A stretch of 36,623 nt of DNA from a virus: positions 1 to 36,623 of the IMG/VR virus record IMGVR_UViG_3300042883_000343; one strand, given 5' to 3'. Made by a program: the position numbers and the translations under genes. Shown piece by piece: positions 13,346 to 21,202 of this stretch (position 1 is its first letter; each line of letters starts with the position of its first letter). The notes beneath the pieces are model-generated. The model saw only the letters and a program-made list of their open reading frames with translations. It was not told where the DNA came from and made no database searches.

Positions 13346-13531
13346 ATGAATGACGAAATAGACTACGACTACGATGTACCTGATATGAACCCTTCAGAAG
13401 ATGAAGCATACTTCTATCATACTCTTGGAGACTTTGAGAGTTATGTTAAAGACCTAGGGGCTAAGTATGTTTTAACAGAGATGAACGAAGATGTTAGAAA
13501 GCTTTTAGAAGAAGCGTTTAAACAATGCTAA
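13346..13531 (+). CDS. Small acidic protein inserted in the polymerase split, 61 aa
   Basis: The N-terminus is strikingly acidic and Tyr-rich (MNDEIDYDYDVPDMNPSEDE). A helical segment follows (FESYVKDLGAKYVLTEMNEDVRKLLEEAF). AAAGGAG lies upstream of the ATG. Its last codons overlap the start of the C-terminal polymerase gene by 7 nt, so the two are probably translated together. The family is not recognised; a role in joining or modulating the polymerase halves is speculation. Confidence 0.65.
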   Translation: MNDEIDYDYDVPDMNPSEDEAYFYHTLGDFESYVKDLGAKYVLTEMNEDVRKLLEEAFKQC

Positions 13532-14244
13532 TTCAGGGTGATGCCTCTGCCCTTGAGTGGCGATGTGCTGCCTTTTTAAGTAAGGATAAAGTAGCCTATG
13601 AAGAGATATGGAACAATGTCGATCAACACACTGATAATCAGAATCGCTTTGGTTTGCCTAGTCGTCTTATTGCTAAGACATTTGTGTTCAGACTTATTTA
13701 TGGAGGAAGTGCTTACTCCTACGCTAATGATCCAAACTTCGCTGAGGTAAGTAAAAGTGAAAAGTTTTGGCAAGGTGTCATTGATGAATTTTATAGCAAG
13801 TATAAAGGACTTCATAAGTGGCACATTAAACTTATGCAAGAAGCTACAACGACTAAAATGGTTAAACTTCCTACTGGTAGAATCTATCAGTTTGAACCTG
13901 AATTAAGACGAGGGGAGAAGGTTTTCCCTCGCACCACAATTCTTAACTATCCTGTTCAAGGACTTGGTGCAGACTTAATGACACTGGCAAGAGTATCTTT
14001 ATATAACCGAATGAGGAAATTAAATTATGAAAAGGCGAGACTTGTTAATACAGTTCATGATTCCATTATCATTGATTGTGATAGTGGTTTTACTGATACT
14101 TTAGCTAAGACAATGTTAGATGTATTTGAAGATGTTCCTAAGAACTTTCAGAAGATGTTTGGGACTGAGTTTGACCTCCCAATGAAGGCAGAAGTACAGG
14201 TTGGAAATAATTGGAAAGATATGGAAATTTGGGTTGACAAGTAA
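13525..14244 (+). CDS. DNA polymerase A, C-terminal part (palm and fingers)
   Basis: This 239-aa piece holds the catalytic core. Motif A is LIQGDASALEWR (catalytic Asp near residue 6), the O-helix motif B is RLIAKTFVFRLIYGG, and motif C is VNTVHDSIIID. The first residues continue directly from where the N-terminal piece ends, with only a few residues missing at the junction. No ribosome site stands out; the ATG overlaps the preceding stop, which suggests coupling. All key residues look intact, so a functional two-subunit polymerase is likely rather than a pseudogene. Confidence 0.9.
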   Translation: MLIQGDASALEWRCAAFLSKDKVAYEEIWNNVDQHTDNQNRFGLPSRLIAKTFVFRLIYGGSAYSYANDPNFAEVSKSEKFWQGVIDEFYSKYKGLHKWHIKLMQEATTTKMVKLPTGRIYQFEPELRRGEKVFPRTTILNYPVQGLGADLMTLARVSLYNRMRKLNYEKARLVNTVHDSIIIDCDSGFTDTLAKTMLDVFEDVPKNFQKMFGTEFDLPMKAEVQVGNNWKDMEIWVDK

Positions 14245-14261
14245 TATGGATGTGGTATAAT
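14234..14261 (+). promoter_or_regulatory. Internal promoter before the SSB-like gene
   Basis: TTGACA (14234-14239), in the last codons of the polymerase gene, and TATAAT (14256-14261) are 16 nt apart. The SSB-like gene starts 43 nt downstream. It would boost SSB, nucleases and nucleotide metabolism independently of the upstream genes. Confidence 0.75.
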
Positions 14262-14304
14262 ATATGTATAGTCTTAGTAAAAGACTAATTTTAAAGGAGT
14301 ATTT

Positions 14305-14799
14305 ATGATTATAGAAATTATTGATGTAGGTTCACCTGAGTCAGTGAAGACTGGTAAAGGACAATATCAGACATTACAAGTTAGTTTCAAGAATGAACAG
14401 GGGCAAGTACAAGGTAAGAAGCTTATGTCATTCAGCAATCCTACAGTGTTTAAAGACATTCAAGGGTATGCTAAAGGTGATCGTATAGATGTTCTTACTG
14501 TTAAAGAAGGTGATTACTGGCAGTGGAAAGCTATTGACAAAGAAGGTGAAGCTCCTCCAAGAGCAGAAGCCCCTAAGTCAACTGGTGGCGGTGGTAAGGT
14601 CATTGGTAGCAACTATGAGACAGCAGAAGAAAGAGCTAGACGACAAGTGTATATCATTCGTCAATCTTCTCTAGGTACTGCGGTGGAATTGTTAGGTCAA
14701 GGTGCATCAGTTGATGCTGTAGTAAAGACCGCAAAACAGTTCGAGGCTTATGTCTTCTCTAAAGAAGCTGAACTAGCAACGGAAGAATCTCCAGCATAA
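14305..14799 (+). CDS. Single-stranded DNA-binding protein (phage type)
   Basis: The 164-aa protein has an N-terminal beta-rich part (QYQTLQVSFKNEQGQVQGKK, GDRIDVLTVKEGDYWQW) fitting an OB-fold. A Pro/Gly linker follows, then SNYETAEERARRQVYIIRQS and a C-terminal acidic tail. I recognise this overall pattern from SSB-like proteins of marine podophages. It sits behind a strong internal promoter, as expected for a protein needed in large amounts, and before the gp6-like exonuclease. AAAGGAG precedes the ATG. Confidence 0.75.
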   Translation: MIIEIIDVGSPESVKTGKGQYQTLQVSFKNEQGQVQGKKLMSFSNPTVFKDIQGYAKGDRIDVLTVKEGDYWQWKAIDKEGEAPPRAEAPKSTGGGGKVIGSNYETAEERARRQVYIIRQSSLGTAVELLGQGASVDAVVKTAKQFEAYVFSKEAELATEESPA

Positions 14800-14810
14800 T
14801 GGAGGCTTTG

Positions 14811-15476
14811 ATGGATGGCGATATTTACGCATTTAGAGTAGCTTGTACTACCGAGAATGATAACGAAGCTATCGCTGTCTATCGTGTCAATGAGATGATT
14901 GAGAATACTCTAGCTGAGGTGGAAGCATCTGAGTATAAATTATTCTTGACATCTCCTGACAATTTCAGGAAGCACATCTATCCTGAATACAAGGCTAATC
15001 GTACTGCAACCAAACCTAAGCACCTACAATTCCTTCGAGACTATCTAGTAGAGAGTTGGCAAGGAACAGTTGCTGAAAAGATGGAAGCAGACGATTATCT
15101 TGGTATCAATCAAAATGAATCTAGCATCATCTGTTCTATAGATAAAGACTTGTTGCAAGTGCCTGGAAAGCACTACAACTTCGTTAAAAAAGAATTCTAT
15201 GAAGTAGATGAAGAAACTGGATTTAGAAACTTCTACACACAACTTCTCACAGGTGATACTTCTGATAACATAAAAGGTATAGCAGGTATTGGACCAGTTA
15301 AGGCTAAGAAAGCTTTGGCTGAGTCTTTCACTGAACAAGAAATGTTCTCTGTAGTTAGAGATATGTATAAGAATGATGAATGGATGATAATGAATGGAAG
15401 ATGTTTACACATTCTCAGATCATTAGACGATGATTGGACAAATCATTTTGAAAGGTTAGCACTTGGCGACAAATAA
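14811..15476 (+). CDS. 5'-3' exonuclease, T7 gp6 / FEN type
   Basis: This 221-aa PIN/FEN nuclease would remove RNA primers and degrade host DNA. Metal-binding acidic residues appear in the N-terminal DGD, in KMEADDYLG and in CSIDKDLLQVPG. PEYKANR marks the arch, and GDTSDNIKGIAGIGPVKAKK is the helix-hairpin-helix. I chose ATG at 14811 because GGAGG lies 5 nt upstream; the ATG at 14799 overlaps the preceding stop but has no nearby ribosome site. Confidence 0.9.
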   Translation: MDGDIYAFRVACTTENDNEAIAVYRVNEMIENTLAEVEASEYKLFLTSPDNFRKHIYPEYKANRTATKPKHLQFLRDYLVESWQGTVAEKMEADDYLGINQNESSIICSIDKDLLQVPGKHYNFVKKEFYEVDEETGFRNFYTQLLTGDTSDNIKGIAGIGPVKAKKALAESFTEQEMFSVVRDMYKNDEWMIMNGRCLHILRSLDDDWTNHFERLALGDK

Positions 15477-15843
15477 GGAATGGACTGAAGGTCGCTACAA
15501 ATCATTTATAACTTCTACCCTAAGGGGTGGATTTAGAAGGTACCCCCCAAAATATGAATCTCTTAAAGAAGCTCAAGTTGGTAAGAAAATTAACGACAAA
15601 TCTCAACGCTTGGCTATGCACTATGAATGTTGTGGATGCAAAGGGCATTTCCCTGCTAAGGAGGTTCAGGTGGATCACATACTTCCTGTGGTGTGCCCTA
15701 AGAAAGGATTCGAGTCGTGGGATATATTTATTGCACGGCTTTTTTGTTCATCGGATAATTTACAAGTACTCTGCAAAAGTTGCCATGACACCAAAACCAA
15801 AGCAGAAAGGGTAAAGCGTGTTAGTAAAAGGACTAAGACCTGA
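15463..15843 (+). CDS. HNH endonuclease
   Basis: The 126-aa protein starts at TTG (15463), with AAAGG 7 nt upstream, overlapping the exonuclease gene. A zinc-binding HNH motif is clear: YECCGCKGHF, then VQVDHILPV (catalytic His), then NLQVLCKSCHDTKTKAE. The basic N-terminus (YKSFITSTLRGGFRRYPP) could bind DNA. It sits inside the replication operon and may process replication intermediates in place of T7 endonuclease I, or could be a free-standing homing nuclease. I favour the first because of gene overlap on both sides. Confidence 0.85.
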   Translation: MATNKEWTEGRYKSFITSTLRGGFRRYPPKYESLKEAQVGKKINDKSQRLAMHYECCGCKGHFPAKEVQVDHILPVVCPKKGFESWDIFIARLFCSSDNLQVLCKSCHDTKTKAERVKRVSKRTKT

Positions 15844-16009
15844 TGGCTCTTTTGAAAGTGTAGAGATAGATGAACAAGAAGAAGAAATATTATTAAAGAT
15901 GGTAGCAAATTATGTAGTAAGAAATTGTGTACTAGAACAAACGGAAGCTGGGCATGAGATTCATTTGCACTACCTTCCTGATTGGGTATTTGAAGGGAAG
16001 ATACAATGA
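15818..16009 (+). CDS. Unrecognised 63-aa protein with GTG start
   Basis: GTG at 15818 has AAGGG about 7 nt upstream and overlaps the HNH gene by 26 nt. The protein is acidic in the middle (ESVEIDEQEEEILLKM) with a C-terminal beta-like HEIHLHYLPDWVFEG. It overlaps the next start. The family is not recognised. Confidence 0.55.
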   Translation: MLVKGLRPDGSFESVEIDEQEEEILLKMVANYVVRNCVLEQTEAGHEIHLHYLPDWVFEGKIQ

Positions 16010-16227
16010 GTAAGAATGATATAACAGGTGATTCAATTAGAAGTAAACCCCTGTCTAAAGAAGCAGAAGATAACTGGGATAAGATATTTGGTAAGCGTAT
16101 TAAAGAGCAAAAACTCTCTAATGAGGACATGCTTCCTTCATACGAGTTAGACAAGTCAACTGGAGAAGTCTCTCGAATTGATGTAATAGGACAAAATGGA
16201 AATGACGGAGAACACTATGACGAGTAA
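16006..16227 (+). CDS. Conserved small phage protein, 73 aa
   Basis: The N-terminus MSKNDITGDSIRSKPLSKEA followed by DNWDKIFGKR resembles small hypotheticals found in many T7-like phages before nuclease genes. The rest is polar and probably partly disordered. It overlaps neighbours at both ends (4 nt and 11 nt), so translation is coupled. The function is unknown. Confidence 0.65.
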   Translation: MSKNDITGDSIRSKPLSKEAEDNWDKIFGKRIKEQKLSNEDMLPSYELDKSTGEVSRIDVIGQNGNDGEHYDE

Positions 16228-16969
16228 GATATTATTATTAGATATTGAAACAAGTCCTAATACAGCTCATGTATGGGGTATATGGGATCAGAACATTGGG
16301 TTAAACCAATTGCTTGAATCCTCTTATACTTTATGTTATGCTGCTAAATGGCTAGGTAAGAAAGAAGTTATATTTGATTCTGTGAATAAGTCGTCACAAA
16401 AGAAGATGCTACAAGGTATCCACAAACTTCTCGACGAGGCTGATGCAGTCATTCACTACAATGGTGCTAGGTTTGACATACCTACACTTAACAAGGATTT
16501 TATTCTTAATGGACTAACACCGCCTGCTCCGTTTAAACAGATTGATTTACTACAAGTAGCTAAGAGACAGTTTAGGTTTGTATCTAATAAACTAGACTAT
16601 GTTTCTCAAGCCTTGGGACTTGGTAAGAAAACTGCACATGAGGGACATGAGCTTTGGATTAAGTGTATGAACAAAGACCCACAAGCTTGGAAGACAATGG
16701 AGAAGTATAATAAGAATGATGTAATCTTATTAGAGAATGTCTATCAACGCTTTAAGCCTTGGATTAAGAATCACTTGAATCTATCTGTCTTATCTGAAGA
16801 TGGTTTAGTCTGCCCTAATTGTGGTGGAAAACATCATCAGAAGAGAGGGTATGCAGTCACAGCTAGTGCTAAGTATCAACGCTTCCAATGTCAAGGATGT
16901 GGTAATTGGTTTAGAGGTACTAAGAGTATTAGTCATAAAACAGGAGAGAAATATGTCAACATCACTTAG
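16217..16969 (+). CDS. RNase H-like DEDD exonuclease with C-terminal zinc ribbon
   Basis: The start at 16217 (MTSKILLLDIETSPN) has GGAG 7 nt upstream and is better placed than the frame's earlier ATG at 16196. The DEDD nuclease residues are visible in LLDIETS, VIHYNGARFDIPTL and YNKNDVILLENVY. The C-terminus has two cysteine pairs (CPNCGG, CQGCGNW) forming a zinc ribbon. Similar 240-260 aa proteins occur in many marine T7-like phages. The likely role is DNA or RNA 3'-5' trimming in replication or repair. Confidence 0.8.
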   Translation: MTSKILLLDIETSPNTAHVWGIWDQNIGLNQLLESSYTLCYAAKWLGKKEVIFDSVNKSSQKKMLQGIHKLLDEADAVIHYNGARFDIPTLNKDFILNGLTPPAPFKQIDLLQVAKRQFRFVSNKLDYVSQALGLGKKTAHEGHELWIKCMNKDPQAWKTMEKYNKNDVILLENVYQRFKPWIKNHLNLSVLSEDGLVCPNCGGKHHQKRGYAVTASAKYQRFQCQGCGNWFRGTKSISHKTGEKYVNIT

Positions 16970-17159
16970 TAAACAAATTGGAGGGGATCATTATAAGAAA
17001 TTTACTATACAACCGATTGAGTTCATAACTAAAAACAATATACCTTTTATAGAGGGAAACATAATTAAGTACATCTGCAGATGGAAAGACAAGGGTGGTA
17101 AAGCTGACCTAGATAAAGTCATTCACTATGTAGAGTTGCTAAAAGAATTGAAAACATGA
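16953..17159 (+). CDS. DUF3310 protein (T7 gp1.7-related)
   Basis: The 68-aa protein carries the DUF3310 signature QIGGDHYKKFTIQPIEF, GNIIKYICRW and GGKADLDKVIHYVELL. The family includes a region of T7 gp1.7, a nucleotide kinase, and is common in phages; whether this short form is active is unknown. The start at 16953 has GGAG upstream and overlaps the preceding nuclease gene. An ATGA junction links it to the next gene. Confidence 0.85.
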   Translation: MSTSLSKQIGGDHYKKFTIQPIEFITKNNIPFIEGNIIKYICRWKDKGGKADLDKVIHYVELLKELKT

Positions 17160-17335
17160 TAACATTAACAGAATTACAAGAAAAGATTATTGAACAAGTT
17201 TCAGAGGTAGATTTAATTGACCTTCTCGGACTTACTACTGAGGATTTAGTCTATGCTTTCCAAGACAAAATTGAAGATAAGTACGACAAGTTGGTCAATG
17301 AACTGGAACTTGGAGATAGTTCTTCCTCCGATTAA
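17156..17335 (+). CDS. Conserved small phage protein, 59 aa
   Basis: The ATG overlaps the DUF3310 stop as ATGA. The protein is acidic and helical: LQEKIIEQVSEVDLIDLLG, then TTEDLVYAFQDKIEDK, ending in a serine-rich tail. Very similar L-I-D-x-L-x-x-T-x-E-D-L-V/L layouts occur next to replication or nucleotide genes of other T7-like phages. The function is unknown. It falls just under the usual 60-residue cut-off. Confidence 0.65.
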   Translation: MITLTELQEKIIEQVSEVDLIDLLGLTTEDLVYAFQDKIEDKYDKLVNELELGDSSSSD

Positions 17336-17366
17336 TTTATATAACTACGCTATAAGAAAGAAACCA

Positions 17367-19217
17367 ATGGATAAAAGTCAAAAGATATTAAGTGACATAA
17401 CCATATTTAATAAATATGCTAAGTATGTTCCTGAAGCACAAAGAAGGGAAACTTGGGAAGAGTTAGTCAGTCGCAACATGGTAATGCACATGAAGAAATA
17501 CCCACAACTGAAAGAGGAAATTAAAGATGTTTACAAATATGTTTACAATCGTCAAGTACTGCCTTCAATGCGTAGCCTTCAATTTGGAGGTACTCCTATT
17601 GAACTTAGCAATAATCGTATGTTCAATTGTGCTTATTCCCCTGTCGATCATCCTGCCGTTTTCAGCGAGACCATGTTTAACCTACTTGGCGGAAGTGGCG
17701 TGGGCTTCAGCGTTCAACGCAGACACACAGATAGACTCCCTACTATCCTTGGTCCATCCTCTAAACAACGACGATTCTTGGTAGGAGATTCTATTGAGGG
17801 TTGGGCTGATGCTGTTAAAGTAATTATTAAAGCCTATACGCTTGGTAAATCTGAGCCAGTATTTGACTTTAGAGATATTAGACCTAAGGGTTCTCGACTT
17901 ATTACTTCAGGTGGCAAAGCCCCTGGTCCTGACCCATTACGCATTTGCTTAGATAAGCTTCGTAGTGTGCTAAACAATGCTGTTGGTCGTAAGCTAGAGC
18001 CTATTGAAGTGCATGATATGATCTGCCATATTGCTGATGCTGTTCTATCAGGTGGTATTCGTAGAGCTGCTCTAATCTCTTTATTTGATAAAGATGACAT
18101 GGATATGATGGCAGCTAAGAGTGGTACATGGTATGAACTTAATCCACAACGAGGTAGAGCTAACAACTCAGTAGCTTTAAATCGTGAAGAGATTACAGAA
18201 GAAGAATGGTTCTCTATTTGGAGACGAGTAGAACAATCAGGTGCAGGTGAACCTGGCGTGTTTTGGACTAATAACTATGATGTGGGTACTAACCCATGTG
18301 CTGAGATTAGTTTAAGACCTAACTCCTATTGTAACTTAGTTGAGGTCAATGTATCAGATGTAGATACTCAAGACACACTTAATGCTCGTGTTAGAGCTGC
18401 TACATTCATTGGTACACTACAAGCTGGCTACACTGACTTCCATTATCTAAGAAGTGTATGGAAAGAAACTTCAGAAGAAGATGCTCTATTGGGTGTTTCT
18501 ATGACTGGTATTGCTTCAGGTGGTGTTCTTAAATTAAACTTAGCGGAGGCTGCAGGTGAAGCTAAAGAAGAAAATAAACGAGTGGCTAATATCATTGGCA
18601 TCAATGAATCTGCCCGAATCACTACAGTTAAGCCTGCTGGCACTACTTCTCTTGTACTTGGTAGTAGTAGTGGTATTCATGCTTGGCATAATGACTATTA
18701 TATTCGTAGAATGCGTGTAGGTAAGAATGAACCATTATATAGATATATGACATCAACAGTACCTAGTCTAATAGAAGACTGTGTATGGAAACCCCACTTA
18801 GAAGCTGTAATGAGTTTTCCTCAGAAAGCTCCTGAAGGTTCTATCCTTCGCACTGAAAGTTATAAAGACATCTTAGAAAGAGTTAAGAAGTTTAACTTAG
18901 AATGGGTAGCTTATGGTAATAATAGAGGTGATAATCAACATAATGTATCATGCACTATCTCTCTAAAGAATGATGAGTGGGATGAATGTGGTAAGTGGAT
19001 GTGGGAGAATCGTTATAACTATACTGGTATCTCTGTACTACCTTATGATGGGGGCACTTATGTTCAAGCTCCATTTGAAGATTGTACTAAAGAAACCTTC
19101 GAGGAAATGTTTAAACATCTCCAAGAGATAGACTTAACGAAAGTAATTGAAACTGACGACCATACGGAAGCTAAAGATAATTTGGCTTGCAGTGGCGGAA
19201 CTTGTGAGGTAAACTAA
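17367..19217 (+). CDS. nrdJ: Class II (adenosylcobalamin-dependent) ribonucleotide reductase, monomeric type
   Basis: This 616-aa enzyme reduces ribonucleotides to deoxyribonucleotides to supply phage DNA synthesis. Key residues are present: first active-site Cys in FNCAYSPV (about residue 87), the radical-site motif NPCAEISL (Cys near 311 with its partner Glu), the second active-site Cys in SYCNLVEVN, and the C-terminal redox pair C608-SGGT-C613. The layout fits the monomeric RTPR type, though shorter than the lactobacillus enzyme (about 739 aa). The start at 17367 (MDKSQKILSDI) has only a weak AAGAAAG box; in-frame sequence upstream overlaps the previous gene and is a shadow. It needs vitamin B12 from the host. 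Confidence 0.9.
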   Translation: MDKSQKILSDITIFNKYAKYVPEAQRRETWEELVSRNMVMHMKKYPQLKEEIKDVYKYVYNRQVLPSMRSLQFGGTPIELSNNRMFNCAYSPVDHPAVFSETMFNLLGGSGVGFSVQRRHTDRLPTILGPSSKQRRFLVGDSIEGWADAVKVIIKAYTLGKSEPVFDFRDIRPKGSRLITSGGKAPGPDPLRICLDKLRSVLNNAVGRKLEPIEVHDMICHIADAVLSGGIRRAALISLFDKDDMDMMAAKSGTWYELNPQRGRANNSVALNREEITEEEWFSIWRRVEQSGAGEPGVFWTNNYDVGTNPCAEISLRPNSYCNLVEVNVSDVDTQDTLNARVRAATFIGTLQAGYTDFHYLRSVWKETSEEDALLGVSMTGIASGGVLKLNLAEAAGEAKEENKRVANIIGINESARITTVKPAGTTSLVLGSSSGIHAWHNDYYIRRMRVGKNEPLYRYMTSTVPSLIEDCVWKPHLEAVMSFPQKAPEGSILRTESYKDILERVKKFNLEWVAYGNNRGDNQHNVSCTISLKNDEWDECGKWMWENRYNYTGISVLPYDGGTYVQAPFEDCTKETFEEMFKHLQEIDLTKVIETDDHTEAKDNLACSGGTCEVN

Positions 19218-19372
19218 TGTTTTATTTTGGATCAGAACTAATCAGTGGTGTTAATTTAGGTATTGAGCACATGAGTTATAGACAGATAGGCAGGAAAGGT
19301 AAAGGTTGGATACTCTTGCTTGATCTTCTAATCATTCGATTAATGATTGAATGGGATGAAGAAGGGGAATAA
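19217..19372 (+). CDS. Conserved small phage protein, 51 aa
   Basis: The ATG overlaps the nrdJ stop (TAATG). The N-terminus MFYFGSELISGVNLGIEHM is followed by a basic patch and a hydrophobic helix WILLLDLLIIRLMIEW, then an acidic end. Similar short proteins starting with a G-V-N-x-G-I-E pattern occur in many phages with unknown role. It is the last gene of the plus-strand arm, four nucleotides before the terminator. Confidence 0.65.
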   Translation: MFYFGSELISGVNLGIEHMSYRQIGRKGKGWILLLDLLIIRLMIEWDEEGE

Positions 19373-19375
19373 AAC

Positions 19376-19398
19376 AAAGGGGCGGTTGCCCCTTTTTT
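19376..19398. terminator. Bidirectional terminator between converging arms
   Basis: AAAGGGGC-GGTT-GCCCCTTT is a perfect 8-bp stem with a 4-nt loop, followed by TTT on the plus strand and by TTTGTTTTATT when read on the minus strand. It lies between the last early gene and the last late gene and should stop both. Confidence 0.9.
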
Positions 19399-19399
19399 A

Positions 19400-21202
19400 T
19401 TATAGTGGCATTACTGGGGCTACTTTTAATTTCTCTTGTTGAGTGCCTGCTAATCCTGAACTAATTCCAGTAACAATAGCATCTTTAAGAGCTACACCAG
19501 CCAAAGCACCAGCTTTAGCAAAAGGACTCTTAGCTAAGTTGATACCTTTTTTAATAGCATTAATTTCATCCATAGGAACTATCCTAGTCTTAGTAAGAAT
19601 AGGCTCTAAACGATTAAACTCTTCAATAAGTTTACTTTCGGGAAGAGTCTTAAAGTAACTACCTATAGCTATTTTAAAGTCTTGTGTTCCACTTGCACTT
19701 CTTTTAATATTAAACATAGCTCTTTCAGCTACATCACTAGGAAAACCTCCCTTAATTAGGGTAGGAATACTATCACGAGCTTCAGCAGTAAATCTGTCTG
19801 CCTCAACTTTCTTTAATGTAGAATATAATGGCTTATTTGTGTAAGTCATAAAATAGTTATCTAAATGCTTAGTTAAAAGTTCTTGTGCTCTTTCTCCAAG
19901 AGGTATTTTAGAATAAGGTCCTTTAGATTGTTGAGCAATATTTAATAAGTCAGAACTAAATCTTGTAGCATCTTCTGCTAAATCTGTAGATTGTGATGAA
20001 ACAAACTTACGAAGATCTACATACTCTTGACGAGAGACAGATTTATTATCAACTGCTTTTTTTAATTCAACTAACAATTCATCTTTTTCTTTACTTTTGT
20101 AGAAACCAACACCTGCTTTATAGTAGTCATCAACTTCTTTTTTAAGTGTATTACGGACAGCAGTAGAAGCAAGCTCATCTTTACCTACTTGAATACCCAT
20201 ATCACTTAAATAAGCTCTATTTGCATTCTCAGTACCAATTCTAAATGTATTAGTAGAAGTACCACCTTTAATTGTTTGAGGACCAAATGCTATGTTTTTA
20301 AGCCATGTCTCAGCTTCTGTAGCACCACCTGTAACTGTTTTTAAAGCTCCAGTGATCTTAGATACTCCAGGAATAAAATTAAGTACTGCAGGAGCTCTTT
20401 TAACAGCTTCTGTACCTAAAGATAATCCACCACTAGCTACTAACTCTACACCTAAAGCTGCTAAGTCTGTTTCAGCATTTTCAGGTTGTCCAACTTTAAA
20501 TGATTCACCTGCATAGGCACCAAATCCTGAAGTAACACCACCACCAAAAGCTCTTTTAATAACATTACCTATAACATCTACACCAAGTTTACCAGCTCTT
20601 AATTCAGGAGCTAAAATAGTAGTAAGACCTGCACCAATAGAGGTAGCTAATGCAATTTTATCAGGGTCAATTTCACCATAAGTAGAAAGTTTAAATTTAT
20701 CAGAATCAGATGGAGTATACCCTCCTGGTGTTGTTTGAGTAGGTTGCTCTGCTTGAGGAGTTTCTGTAGGAGTTACATTTACTGTAGGAGTATATAAATC
20801 ACCTAATTTAGAGACATAATTAACTGTCTCTGCAGGAAGAATAGATGGGTCTTTAGATGCAAAAAATTTATCAGCAACGCTAGGACCAGCATTATAAGCA
20901 ATAGCAGTTAAATAAGGATCTTTATATTTATCATAGTTTTGTTTAATATACTTGATACCGCCAGTGATGTTTTGATCTAGATCATTAGGGTCAACATTAA
21001 GGTCTTTAGCAGTTCCTGGCATTAATTGCATGACACCAATAGCACCTGCTGAAGATTTAGCAGACTGACTATAGTTACTTTCAATGTTAGCAAAACTTAA
21101 AGCAAGGCTAGGGTCAACTCCTTGTTTTTCTGCTTCCATAACAACTTTTTCAGCTATGTTAAGCTGATCTAGACTTAGCTTAGACCAATCAATTGCAGCC
21201 AT
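19400..21202 (-). CDS. Internal virion protein with lytic transglycosylase domain
   Basis: This 600-aa ejection protein has an SLT domain at residues 15-130: the catalytic Glu is in FANIESNYSQSA (about residue 41), followed by GAIGVMQLMPGTA and AYNAGP. The rest is Pro/Thr-rich then helical, as in T7 gp16-like proteins that enter the cell envelope and locally cut peptidoglycan for DNA entry. T7 gp16 is about twice as long. It is the last gene of the minus arm; its start overlaps the upstream stop by 1 nt. Confidence 0.85.
   Translation of the reverse strand: MAAIDWSKLSLDQLNIAEKVVMEAEKQGVDPSLALSFANIESNYSQSAKSSAGAIGVMQLMPGTAKDLNVDPNDLDQNITGGIKYIKQNYDKYKDPYLTAIAYNAGPSVADKFFASKDPSILPAETVNYVSKLGDLYTPTVNVTPTETPQAEQPTQTTPGGYTPSDSDKFKLSTYGEIDPDKIALATSIGAGLTTILAPELRAGKLGVDVIGNVIKRAFGGGVTSGFGAYAGESFKVGQPENAETDLAALGVELVASGGLSLGTEAVKRAPAVLNFIPGVSKITGALKTVTGGATEAETWLKNIAFGPQTIKGGTSTNTFRIGTENANRAYLSDMGIQVGKDELASTAVRNTLKKEVDDYYKAGVGFYKSKEKDELLVELKKAVDNKSVSRQEYVDLRKFVSSQSTDLAEDATRFSSDLLNIAQQSKGPYSKIPLGERAQELLTKHLDNYFMTYTNKPLYSTLKKVEADRFTAEARDSIPTLIKGGFPSDVAERAMFNIKRSASGTQDFKIAIGSYFKTLPESKLIEEFNRLEPILTKTRIVPMDEINAIKKGINLAKSPFAKAGALAGVALKDAIVTGISSGLAGTQQEKLKVAPVMPL

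Noticed and set aside
12998-13524. Self-splicing intron or intein in polA
   Set aside because: The gap holds two genes with their own ribosome sites, the N-terminal piece ends in a normal stop, and no intein or homing-endonuclease motif is seen; nevertheless an old intron origin cannot be excluded.
17253-17366. 38-residue N-terminal extension of the reductase
   Set aside because: It overlaps a well-supported 59-aa gene in another frame and has no ribosome site; the start at 17367 is preferred.
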